A stretch of 62,503 nucleotides of DNA from the NCBI GenBank assembly GCA_947168515.1, contig CAMVMF010000002.1, forward strand, positions 1 through 62,503, given 5' to 3'. The notes beneath the pieces were generated by a model. The model was not told the DNA's origin. It saw nothing but the letters and a program-made list of their open reading frames with translations, and ran no database searches. Source of the stretch: an uncultured Bacteroidales bacterium (GTDB lineage Bacteria > Bacteroidota > Bacteroidia > Bacteroidales > P3). How positions within the stretch are numbered: the stretch's first letter is position 1; every line of letters starts with the position of its first letter. The position numbers were made by a program, and so were the translations under genes. Positions 16,625-24,211 of this stretch are shown in pieces.

Positions 16625-16687
16625 GAGTTAGTTGGATTTGTGTGGCAATAGACAATAGGCCTGAACTATATATTCTCTCAGAAAACT

Positions 16688-16759
16688 CAGAGTAATCAGA
16701 GTAATCAGAGTAATCAGAGTACTCCGAGTATTCCGAGTACTCCGATTATTCCGATTCCT
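16688..16759. repeat. 9-bp tandem repeat, eight units
   Basis: Three copies of CAGAGTAAT are followed by CAGAGTACT, CCGAGTATT, CCGAGTACT, CCGATTATT and CCGATTCCT. The units drift step by step along the array. It ends 10 bp before the stop codon of the amidotransferase gene (minus strand). Confidence 0.85.
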
Positions 16760-16769
16760 CCAATAGGCG

Positions 16770-18650
16770 TTATTCCTTAGAGATACTTTCGTAATACTGC
16801 ACATAGGCTCGGTAGAGCAGCTTCAATCCGCCGGGGGTGGGGTAGTTGCCGCTGAAGTACCAGTCGCCGGTGTGGCCGGGGCAGGCTTCGTGGAGTCCGT
16901 CGATGGTTTGGTAGATGCATTCCACTGGCACGTCGGACCCTTCGTCGGTGACCAGTCTGCCTATCATCTTGGAGATCTCTTCATCGGTGAAGGGGGCGTA
17001 GATTTGCTTGACATAGTTTTCGTGGCACTCTTCTTTGGGTAGGTCCATGCTGGCCTTGCACTCTTGGTACACTTTCTCCATCACGTCCAGCATCCCGCGC
17101 TCGGCAAGGAGGGCAACGGCAGCCTTGAAGGCGATGAACTCCTGCAGGTTGGCCATGTCGATGCCGTAGAAGTCGGGGTAGCGCACTTGAGGAGAGCTGG
17201 AGACGATGACCAGCTTCTTGGGACGCAGGCGCGAGAGGATTTTGACGATGCTGTTTTTTAGCGTGGTGCCGCGTACGATGCTGTCGTCGATGACCACCAG
17301 GTTGTCCACGCCGTCCTCGATGGTGCCGTAGGTGACGTCGTAGACGTGCGCGGCCATGTCGTTGCGGGCGTTGTGCTCGGTGATGAAGGTGCGGAGCTTG
17401 ATGTCCTTGATGGCCACTTTCTCGCTGCGTACGTGCGAGCTGAGGATGGCGGTGATGGCCTCTTCCGTGAGGATGCCTTGCTTGGACAGCTGGATGATGG
17501 CGCGGGTCTTCTCGGCGTTCAGGCGGTCTTCAAAGCCGTGCAGCATGCCGTAGTAGGCCACTTCGGCAGTGTTGGGGATGAAGGAGATGACACTATGTAA
17601 GAGGTCGTTGTCGCAGGCTTTGAGGATGGCAGGCACAAGGTTGTAGCCAAGGTGTTTGCGCTCTTCGTATATGTCCTTGTCGCTGCCGCGGGAGAAATAG
17701 ATGCGCTCGAACGAGCACTTGCTGATATTGGGTTTGGGTTCGAGGATTTGCTCAACGCGGATTTCATTGTTCTGGTTGACGAGGATGGCTTGGCCGGGCT
17801 GCAGTTCGTGCACTTGGTCCACCAGTACGTTCAGGGTGGTCTGGATGACGGGACGCTCGGAGGCTACTACCAATATCTCGTCATCGTAGTAGTAGAAGGC
17901 CGGGCGAATACCCCAGGGGTCGCGCAGGGCGAACTGCTCGCCGCTGCCGGTCATGCAGCAGATGACGAAGCCCCCGTCCCACATCGGGGCGCACTCGCGC
18001 AGGATGGCGGCCATGTCGATGCGCTGCTCGATATAGTGGGTGAGCTCAAGGCCGTGGAAGCCTTCGTTGCAGCCTTGCATATAGAGTTTCTCCACGTGGC
18101 GGTCGAGGCGGTGACCCAATTGCTCGAGAAGAATATAGGTGTCGGAACCACTGCGGGGATATTGCCCCTGCGAGGCTATGAGGTCGAAAATCTCCTGCGC
18201 GTTGGTGAGGTTGAAGTTGCCACAGAGGGCAAGGCTGCGGGCGCGGTAGTTGTCGCGTCGCACAAGGGGGTGGAGGTACTGTATGCCTTGGCGGCCCGTG
18301 GTGCTGTAGCGGAGATGGCCCATGTACATGTTGCCGGCATAAGGCATCATCTGTAGACTGATGTTCTCACGCATACCTTCGGTAATCATCTCACCAGCTT
18401 TGTTGAAGATCTGGGTGATGGCACTACTTCCCATGGCACGCTCGCGGAAGATATATTCGTTGCCCACTTGCGAGTCGGTCTTTAGACAGACAATGCCTGC
18501 GCCGTCCTGGCCACGGTTGTGCTGTTTCTCCATCAGCAGATATAGTTTGTTCAGGCCGTGACGCCAGGTGCCGTGCTCTTGCTGGTAATATTCTAGAGGT
18601 TTGAGTAGTCTTACTTGTGCTATGCCGCACTCATGTTTCAGTGGCTCCAT
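16770..18650 (-). CDS. PurF-type amidophosphoribosyltransferase, long form
   Basis: This 626-aa enzyme has a class II glutamine amidotransferase domain at the N-terminus (MEPLKHECGIAQV; the Cys at position 8 would be the Ntn nucleophile after propeptide removal; then KQHNRGQDGAG and GHLRYSTTG). A phosphoribosyltransferase domain follows, with the PRPP loop VVIDDSIVRGTTL near residue 455. The reaction would be PRPP plus glutamine to phosphoribosylamine, the first step of purine synthesis. It is about 120-150 aa longer than standard PurF and has the C-terminal extension of the second, Bacteroidota-specific paralogue. I therefore leave the symbol empty. It stands alone, divergent from the antiporter gene. 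Confidence 0.85.
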   Translation of the reverse strand: MEPLKHECGIAQVRLLKPLEYYQQEHGTWRHGLNKLYLLMEKQHNRGQDGAGIVCLKTDSQVGNEYIFRERAMGSSAITQIFNKAGEMITEGMRENISLQMMPYAGNMYMGHLRYSTTGRQGIQYLHPLVRRDNYRARSLALCGNFNLTNAQEIFDLIASQGQYPRSGSDTYILLEQLGHRLDRHVEKLYMQGCNEGFHGLELTHYIEQRIDMAAILRECAPMWDGGFVICCMTGSGEQFALRDPWGIRPAFYYYDDEILVVASERPVIQTTLNVLVDQVHELQPGQAILVNQNNEIRVEQILEPKPNISKCSFERIYFSRGSDKDIYEERKHLGYNLVPAILKACDNDLLHSVISFIPNTAEVAYYGMLHGFEDRLNAEKTRAIIQLSKQGILTEEAITAILSSHVRSEKVAIKDIKLRTFITEHNARNDMAAHVYDVTYGTIEDGVDNLVVIDDSIVRGTTLKNSIVKILSRLRPKKLVIVSSSPQVRYPDFYGIDMANLQEFIAFKAAVALLAERGMLDVMEKVYQECKASMDLPKEECHENYVKQIYAPFTDEEISKMIGRLVTDEGSDVPVECIYQTIDGLHEACPGHTGDWYFSGNYPTPGGLKLLYRAYVQYYESISKE

Positions 18651-18798
18651 TTCTTTATGTTCTGTTCGTTTTGTGTTGTTTTTGGGAATCCTAAGATTAC
18701 AATAATTCTAGGTATTCTGAGAAAGTTTATATAACGGATATTTGTTTACATTATTTTATTGCTGCTACAAAAAACTACCCAATTGCGAAAAAAAACGT

Positions 18799-18806
18799 AT
18801 TTTTGC
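18799..18806 (+). promoter_or_regulatory. -7 element of the antiporter operon
   Basis: TATTTTTG lies 30 bp before ATG 18836. A three-codon frame ATGAAACTGTAG (18817-18828) sits in the leader; it may be chance. Confidence 0.55.
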
Positions 18807-18835
18807 ACTTCTAATTATGAAACTGTAGATTGTTT

Positions 18836-19795
18836 ATGTTATTACAAATCACCATACTGATAGTTGGATTGGTTTTGGTAGTCCTGGGGGCGCAATGGCT
18901 CGTGAACGGGGCTTCCTCCGTAGCTCGCCGTTTTGGCGTGAGCGAATTTGTCATCGGCCTGACCATTGTGGGGTTTGGCACCTCCATGCCCGAATTGGTG
19001 GTGAGTGTGACGGGTGCCATCGAGGGCCTTTCCGATGTCTCCCTAGGCAATGTGGTGGGTTCTAACATCTTTAATACTTTGCTCATCCTGGGCCTTACGG
19101 CACTGTTGGTGCCGGTAGGCATTACTTCCGATAATAAAAAACGCGACATTCCCTTGGCCTTGGCTGCCTCTCTGCTGTTGGTGCTCTACGGCATGCGCCA
19201 CACCCTCTTCGGCATTGGCACTCACGATGGCATCACCCGCTTGGGCGGCATCCTGTTCTTGCTGCTCTTTGCTGGCTATGTGGTGCTTTGTTTCAAAAAG
19301 AACAAGCCCGACGAAGAAACCGAGGCGGAGGTGAAAAAGACGAGTCTTCCATTGGCCATGGTGCTTTGTCTCCTTGGCATCGGAGGTTTGATTGGCGGCG
19401 GACGGATGTTTGTCAACGGCGCCACCGAGATAGCACGTGCTTTGGGCGTGTCGGAGAAATTTATCGCCATCACCATCCTTGCAGGCGGCACTTCTATGCC
19501 CGAATTGGTAACCTGCGTGGTGGCGGCGTTCAAGAAGAAGAATCAGCTGGCCTTGGGCAATGTATTGGGAAGCAATGTGTTCAATATCTTGCTTATTTTA
19601 GGAGCCTCCGCCACCATCCACCCCATCACCTTTGGGTCCATCGGCATTGTGGACATGGGCGTACTGTTGCTGAGTGTGCTGCTGCTGTGGTTCTTTGCCA
19701 AGACCGGTAAGGGCAGCCAGATTTCTCGGGTGGAGGGAGTACTGCTGCTAGCACTCTTCGTGGCATATTACATTTATTTGTTTATGAAATTATAA
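18836..19795 (+). CDS. Calcium/sodium antiporter (CaCA family)
   Basis: This 319-aa inner-membrane protein has about ten hydrophobic helices and the two inverted alpha repeats of the CaCA family: GFGTSMPELVV (near residue 48) with VVGSNIFN, and GGTSMPELVT (near residue 218) with VLGSNVFN. The acidic residues in the SMPE motifs bind the cation. It exchanges Ca2+ for Na+ or H+. ATG 18836 is preferred over the in-frame TTG at 18830. It lies 18 bp upstream of the C_GCAxxG_C_C gene and probably forms an operon with it. Confidence 0.92.
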   Translation: MLLQITILIVGLVLVVLGAQWLVNGASSVARRFGVSEFVIGLTIVGFGTSMPELVVSVTGAIEGLSDVSLGNVVGSNIFNTLLILGLTALLVPVGITSDNKKRDIPLALAASLLLVLYGMRHTLFGIGTHDGITRLGGILFLLLFAGYVVLCFKKNKPDEETEAEVKKTSLPLAMVLCLLGIGGLIGGGRMFVNGATEIARALGVSEKFIAITILAGGTSMPELVTCVVAAFKKKNQLALGNVLGSNVFNILLILGASATIHPITFGSIGIVDMGVLLLSVLLLWFFAKTGKGSQISRVEGVLLLALFVAYYIYLFMKL

Positions 19796-19813
19796 GAATC
19801 TGATAATCATACA

Positions 19814-20191
19814 ATGGAAAGTAGAAAAACAATAGCCATAGAGAAAAAACGCCAGTGTAACTGTGCGTGTGCCGTGCTGAGCACCTACTGCGACCTGGTA
19901 GGCTTGGATGAGGAGACCGCCCGCAACCTCACGTATGGCTTCGGCTCTGGCATGGGCACCATGGAGGGCACTTGTGGTGCCATCGTGGGGGCCGGCATGG
20001 TGCTGGGCTTGGCCAACAAGAAAAATGCTGGCGCCAATATGCGTCAGGTGCTGACTCGCTTCAAGGAACGCAACGGCGCCATTCAGTGTCGCCAGCTGAA
20101 AGGCATCGACACGGGCAAGCCCCTTCGTGCCTGCAACGACTGCGTGGCCGATGCCTGTGAGTTTTTGGAGGAATGCCTGACGGAAGAATGA
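19814..20191 (+). CDS. C_GCAxxG_C_C family redox-type protein
   Basis: The product is 125 aa with the cysteine pattern of this family: QCNCACAVLSTYC near residue 15, the glycine-rich segment GSGMGTMEGTCGAIVGAGMV (Cys near residue 54) and paired CNDCV near the C-terminus. Members are small, often clustered with transporters or redox genes, and are thought to bind a metal or cluster; the reaction is not established. It follows the antiporter by 18 bp and precedes the SDR by 87 bp, so the three may be co-expressed. Confidence 0.82.
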   Translation: MESRKTIAIEKKRQCNCACAVLSTYCDLVGLDEETARNLTYGFGSGMGTMEGTCGAIVGAGMVLGLANKKNAGANMRQVLTRFKERNGAIQCRQLKGIDTGKPLRACNDCVADACEFLEECLTEE

Positions 20192-20278
20192 ATTCGCTGT
20201 CCTGCGACGCTGCCTCGTCGCTAGGCATCGCGTCGATTCGTGTATCATGAAAAAACTAGAATTAAAATAACAACTATC

Positions 20279-21061
20279 ATGGAAAAGAAAATTGCTCTTA
20301 TCACTGGAGCCACTAGCGGCATTGGCGAGGCCTGTGCCCGCAAGTTTGCTCAAGGCGGCTATGACCTGATTATCACCGGCCGCAATGGCGAGAAACTCAA
20401 CCAGCTGCGCGACCAGTTCGCACAGCAGGGCACCGACGTGCTGGTGCTCAACTTCGACGTGCGCGACCGCGAGGCTGCCAAACAGGCCGTCGCTTCGCTC
20501 AGCGGCAAATGGCTGAAGATAGATGTGCTCATCAACAATGCCGGACTGGCACGTGGTTTGGAACCCGAGTACGAAGGCAGCTTCCAAGACTGGGACGAGA
20601 TGATCGACACCAACATCAAGGGGCTGCTCACCATGACCCGACTCATTGTGCCCGGCATGGTGGAACGCAACCGCGGCCACATCATCAACGTGGGTAGCGT
20701 GGCAGGCGATGCCGCCTACGCCGGCGGCAACGTCTATTGCGCCACCAAGTCTGCCGTCAAGCTCATCAGCGACGGCCTCCGCATCGACCTGGTCAACACC
20801 GCCGTGCGTGTCACCAACCTCAAACCCGGCTTGGTGCAGACCAACTTCAGCAACATCCGCTTCCACGGCGACGATGCCCGCGCCGACGGCGTTTACAAGG
20901 GCATCCAGCCCCTCACGGGTGACGACATCGCTGATGTGGCCTTCTATGCCGCCAGTGCCCCCGAACACGTGCAGATTGCCGAAGTGCTGGTCCTGGCCAC
21001 CCACCAAGGCAGCGGCAGCGTCATCAGCAAGGATGTCAACCGTGTGGAACACCTCTCCTGA
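20279..21061 (+). CDS. SDR family oxidoreductase
   Basis: This 260-aa classical short-chain dehydrogenase has TGATSGIG nucleotide-binding motif (residues 9-16), NNAG near residue 83, catalytic Ser in NVGSVAG and the YCATKSA (YxxxK) pair near residue 153. The Arg in TGRNGEKLNQL after strand 2 suggests NADP preference. It is most like the YdfG group, which oxidises 3-hydroxy acids and serine-like substrates. ATG 20279 is chosen over the GTG at 20240 because the family N-terminus begins at MEKKIALITG. The substrate is not deducible. Confidence 0.88.
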   Translation: MEKKIALITGATSGIGEACARKFAQGGYDLIITGRNGEKLNQLRDQFAQQGTDVLVLNFDVRDREAAKQAVASLSGKWLKIDVLINNAGLARGLEPEYEGSFQDWDEMIDTNIKGLLTMTRLIVPGMVERNRGHIINVGSVAGDAAYAGGNVYCATKSAVKLISDGLRIDLVNTAVRVTNLKPGLVQTNFSNIRFHGDDARADGVYKGIQPLTGDDIADVAFYAASAPEHVQIAEVLVLATHQGSGSVISKDVNRVEHLS

Positions 21062-21083
21062 GGTTGTGCTATGGGTAACCACC

Positions 21084-21193
21084 AGTTGAGAATTGAGAAT
21101 TGAGAATTGAGAATTGAGAGTTGAGAGGTGAGAGTGGAGGGTTGAGAGGTGAGAGTGGAGGGTTGAGAGGTGAGAATTGAGAATTGAGAGTTG
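21084..21193 (+). repeat. TTGAGAR heptamer array with GAGGTGA/GAGTGGA variants
   Basis: Four near-perfect TTGAGAA units are followed by TTGAGAG, then irregular GAGAGGTGAGAGTGGAGGG units and again TTGAGAA. It begins about 20 bp after the SDR stop codon. Confidence 0.85.
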
Positions 21194-21206
21194 GTAACCT
21201 CTAGAA

Positions 21207-21255
21207 AAGCCCTGAAAGGGCTTAAACAGATCTAGCCCAATGGCAACGCCTTGGG
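21207..21255. repeat. Two REP-like hairpins
   Basis: AAGCCCT-GAA-AGGGCTT (21207-21223) is a perfect 7-bp hairpin. CCCAATGGCAACGCCTTGGG (21236-21255) pairs CCCAA with TTGGG and an inner GGC with GCC. They resemble, in size and spacing, the hairpin cluster at 317-413. Confidence 0.55.
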
Positions 21256-21303
21256 TTACAAATGACGCCCTGTGTGGTGCATGAGAACCAATCAGTCGTC
21301 TGC

Positions 21304-21354
21304 GTCTCGGAGTGAAGAAAACATCCAGTGAATGTTTTCGATAGCGAAGCGGAG
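21304..21354 (+). repeat. Dispersed hairpin element, best copy
   Basis: GTCTCGGAGTGAA, then an 8-bp perfect stem GAAAACAT / ATGTTTTC (21317-21324 with 21332-21339) around CCAGTGA, then GATAGCGAAGCGGAG. The flanks match the reverse copy at 5884-5941 and, partly, 188-235. Confidence 0.65.
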
Positions 21355-21469
21355 ATTTCGTATTTCGGACGATAGCGGACAGTCAGTTGGCTATTATCTA
21401 AAAGGGGCGGCGGCCACTCATCATTCAGAACTCGCAGCTGTGTAGAAAACCACTTTTTTGAACCATTTT

Positions 21470-21515
21470 GTGGCTATTTTCCTATCTAAAATATAGCGAA
21501 AATAGCCACTTTTTT
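21470..21515. promoter_or_regulatory. 12-bp inverted repeat upstream of second AAA ATPase
   Basis: GTGGCTATTTTC (21470-21481) pairs perfectly with GAAAATAGCCAC (21498-21509) over a 16-nt AT-rich spacer, then TTTTTT. It could be a terminator for whatever lies upstream, but no gene ends within 400 bp on this strand. It sits about 50 bp before the ATPase -7 element, so an operator is as likely. A related CCACTTTTTTG occurs just upstream at 21451. Confidence 0.6.
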
Positions 21516-21535
21516 ATACCAGTAGAAAAATAATT

Positions 21536-21566
21536 TTGTTGTAATTGAATATTTTGTGTATTTTTG
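21536..21566 (+). promoter_or_regulatory. Promoter of the second AAA ATPase gene
   Basis: TTG 21536-21538 and TATTTTTG 21559-21566 are 20 bp apart. ATG follows at 21631. Confidence 0.6.
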
Positions 21567-21630
21567 CATTGCATATTTTATGTAACGTAAATTGTGCAAT
21601 AGAGTTTAAATGACTAAGAAATACTAAAAT

Positions 21631-22758
21631 ATGAAGAAACAGGTGCTGAACCCATTCATCTGCCAGGGGTACGAAGGCCCAGATTTTTTCTGCGACCGTA
21701 AGGCTGAAACCCAGACCCTGATGTCTACACTCTACAATGGGCGTAATATCACCCTCATTTCACCTAGGAGATTGGGGAAGACGGGACTGATATGGAACAC
21801 TTTTCATCAGATTCGATCAGAGAATAAGGATGCCGTTTGCATTTATGTTGACATTTTCCCGACCAAGAGTCAGTCCGACCTTGTTAATATGCTGGGTGCT
21901 GCAGTGCTCAATACGGCTTTCTCAAAAGGAAAGGCTTTTGGAAGAAAGGTGCTGAACCTCTTTGGTGCTTTAAGACCTGTGGTGGGTATCGACTCGCTGA
22001 CGGGAATGCCGAATGTGACTGTCAATATCGACCCTGCTCAGTCAGAGATGTCTCTCAAAAGCATCTTCAGCCAGCTGGACCTTCTTGGAAAAGAGGTTTT
22101 CGTGGCAATTGACGAGTTCCAACAAATCACTAGCTATCCCGAGTCGGGAACCGAGGCACTGCTGCGGTCGCACATCCAGTTTCTTCACAATGTTCACTTC
22201 ATCTTCTCCGGCAGCCGGCAGCACCTCATGTCCGAGATGTTTGTCTCGCCCCACCGCCCCTTCTATCAGAGCACCGATATGATGAACCTCATGCCCTTGG
22301 CAGAGGAGTCTTACTATGATTTCTCCAATGCCTTCTTTGTTGACAAAGGCGGCTTCTTGTCCAAAGAAATCTTCCATGAGTTGTATACTCTTTTCGATGG
22401 CTACACTTGGTACATCCAGTCAATATTAAACAGGCTGTATGAAAAGTACAGGAAGATAGAGGATGTCGAACAGTTGCGCAACACCATATTGTCTGTGGTC
22501 GAAAGCAAGGCTCCTCAATACGAGAGTCTTACTTTGTTCCTGACCAGCAATCAATTCGCCCTGCTTAAATCTGTGGCAAAAGAAGGAGTGGTGAAAGAGC
22601 CCATGGCTGCCGAGTTCCTGAAAAAGCACAGGCTGCCGGGTGCCAGCAGTGTCAGGACTGCGCTCGAAGCTCTCGTCGAGGGCGAACTGCTCTACCGGCA
22701 TACCGATGGCTATATCGTTTACGACAGGTTCCTGGCGCTTTGGCTGAAAAGGTTATAA
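21631..22758 (+). CDS. AAA ATPase with C-terminal winged helix (paralogue)
   Basis: This 375-aa protein has Walker A ISPRRLGKTGLI (residues 43-54), Walker B VFVAIDEFQQIT (about 156-167), HFIFSGSRQHLMSEMF and a winged-helix C-terminus ending VYDRFLALWLKRL. It has the same layout as the ATPase at 4155 but is only moderately similar outside the motifs, so this is an old duplication or separate acquisition. Function unknown; the fold (NTPase plus DNA-binding-like wing) suits a regulator or a stress/defence switch. It stands alone behind a long inverted repeat. Confidence 0.8.
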   Translation: MKKQVLNPFICQGYEGPDFFCDRKAETQTLMSTLYNGRNITLISPRRLGKTGLIWNTFHQIRSENKDAVCIYVDIFPTKSQSDLVNMLGAAVLNTAFSKGKAFGRKVLNLFGALRPVVGIDSLTGMPNVTVNIDPAQSEMSLKSIFSQLDLLGKEVFVAIDEFQQITSYPESGTEALLRSHIQFLHNVHFIFSGSRQHLMSEMFVSPHRPFYQSTDMMNLMPLAEESYYDFSNAFFVDKGGFLSKEIFHELYTLFDGYTWYIQSILNRLYEKYRKIEDVEQLRNTILSVVESKAPQYESLTLFLTSNQFALLKSVAKEGVVKEPMAAEFLKKHRLPGASSVRTALEALVEGELLYRHTDGYIVYDRFLALWLKRL

Positions 22759-22856
22759 TGTCCGGTACCCAAGTATTGGATTGTACTTCACCACTTTTAT
22801 TCACGAAAGATTAAGCTCACCCTTGCGACACCCTAAAGTCATTTCTATTAGTTATA

Positions 22857-22895
22857 AAAAGAGAGAGGGCGCCTTTTGTGACACCCTCTCTTTTG
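22857..22895. terminator. Bidirectional terminator
   Basis: AGAGAGGG / CCCTCTCT stem with A-run on the left and TTTT on the right serves both the ATPase gene (+) and the lipoprotein gene (-). Confidence 0.75.
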
Positions 22896-22952
22896 ATAAG
22901 AAATATAGTATTTCTATGAAATCTGAGTTATAGAGCAACAAGTACTTAGTGA

Positions 22953-23873
22953 TTACATAAGGACGATTTTGATGGCCTTCTGTGTGCTTCTGGTGAAGGT
23001 CAGATTGCCGCCAGTGGAACCTCCGCCAGTATAGTCGAAGCTGAATTCTGTCGATATCTGGTCGTTGTCCGAGTCATAGTGGAACGGCAGTGGCACACCC
23101 TTGGTAATGAAGCTACCCTCTTGGGTGTTGCTGTCGTAGGTCCAGTTGAAACGTATCTGCTGCGGGTCGTTCATTGTGCCGAAGGCTTCTACGGTGATGT
23201 TCAGTAGGGCAATATGGTCGTTTTGGAAAATGAGTTCGTAGTGCAGGTCCAGAGGAATGTCGCCGAAACTTTCGTGGTGGTAAGTGATGCTTTCCGATGC
23301 CAGCCAGGTGGTGTTGGCAGGAAACTCATTGGTGATCTCGCCGGGAACCACGCCGTCATCCTCATCTCCGCCGCCATTTCCGCCACCGTCGTCGGGGTCA
23401 TGCCCGGTGCCGCGCAGGTAGAAGGTGGTCATGCCGCCAAGGGGTACCAATTCGTCGCTTCCGGTGCTGGCTCCTATCACCATCTCGATAGTAATGGTGG
23501 AGTCGGCAGGATGGTACGTGAATGGCACATTGTTTACCATCTCACCTGTCATGACTCCGTTGATGCCGTCAAAGGTGTAGGTGAACGGAACAGTGTAGTT
23601 GCCTTGTGACTGTCCGGCCACGGTGAGTTCAAGAAAGAACTCGCCCTCGGTCTCGCTGGTGAAGTCGAGGCTCCATATCAGTCTGGCAGCATGTCCTTGG
23701 AAGGTGTCGTCGTAGACTCCTACCCAAGAGGTCCCACCCAGCGTAAAGGAAGACTCTGTGGTGTCGTTCACTTCGGGGATAGGGTTGATCTCATTTTCTT
23801 TTTTGCAACCCACTAGGCTTGCAATTGATACGGCCAAGATGGCCATAACCATAGTCTTGAAGATTCTTTTCAT
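22953..23873 (-). CDS. Lipoprotein with duplicated beta domain
   Basis: This 306-aa product has a lipoprotein signal ending SLVGC (Cys23). Two related beta-rich halves (about residues 44-155 and 185-300) are joined by an acidic glycine linker (DPDDGGGNGGGDEDDG). The halves align at FTLGGTSWVGVYDDTFQGHA versus FPANTTWLASESITYHHESF, at the following strand LIWSLDFTSETEGEFFLELTV versus LHYELIFQNDHIALLNITVE, and at FTYTFDGINGVMTG versus FNWTYDSNTQEGSF. This points to an internal duplication. The fold is probably a calycin-like or lipocalin-type barrel, but that is inference. It is surface or periplasmic and of unknown function. Confidence 0.7.
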   Translation of the reverse strand: MKRIFKTMVMAILAVSIASLVGCKKENEINPIPEVNDTTESSFTLGGTSWVGVYDDTFQGHAARLIWSLDFTSETEGEFFLELTVAGQSQGNYTVPFTYTFDGINGVMTGEMVNNVPFTYHPADSTITIEMVIGASTGSDELVPLGGMTTFYLRGTGHDPDDGGGNGGGDEDDGVVPGEITNEFPANTTWLASESITYHHESFGDIPLDLHYELIFQNDHIALLNITVEAFGTMNDPQQIRFNWTYDSNTQEGSFITKGVPLPFHYDSDNDQISTEFSFDYTGGGSTGGNLTFTRSTQKAIKIVLM

Positions 23874-24005
23874 TTCGAAATGTTTTTAATCTGTTTTTAT
23901 TGAGTGTTGCTAGTTTTATATCGGTATTTTCTATCGAAAAAAATGCGTTACTGCTATGTCACTGCAATTGATTCTATAATAATAACGTAATATTTCAACA
24001 AAAAA

Positions 24006-24110
24006 CTACACTAGTTGGAGCTTTTTTCTCATGAAGGCCTCTGCTATTTGTCTGGATGAGGTGAACTCTCGTTGCCCAGCACTTGCAACGTGGAGCGATT
24101 CAGGTAGAGA
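24006..24110 (-). pseudogene. Possible coding remnant (HTH-like)
   Basis: Between in-frame stops the minus strand reads SLPESLHVASAGQREF then TSSRQIAEAFMRKKLQLV and stop. The SSRQIAEAF stretch recalls a helix-turn-helix start, but there is no start codon context or full domain. It lies in the otherwise empty spacer 23874-24150. Confidence 0.2.
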
Positions 24111-24150
24111 CTACTCGGCATGGCGGAGACGCGCGCGCTAAGAAACAATA

Positions 24151-24182
24151 AAGGTCTGCCACCCGGTCGAGTAGCAGACCTT
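24151..24182 (-). terminator. Terminator of the C1 peptidase gene
   Basis: A 9-bp perfect stem AAGGTCTGC / GCAGACCTT; on the minus strand it is followed by TTTATTG. Confidence 0.75.
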
Positions 24183-24211
24183 AGTCATATTAGCCGTAAG
24201 AGGTAGGCTTT

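Noticed and set aside
18817..18828. Three-codon frame ATGAAACTGTAG in the antiporter leader as a regulatory mini-gene
   Set aside because: No attenuator stem or pause motif next to it; could be chance.
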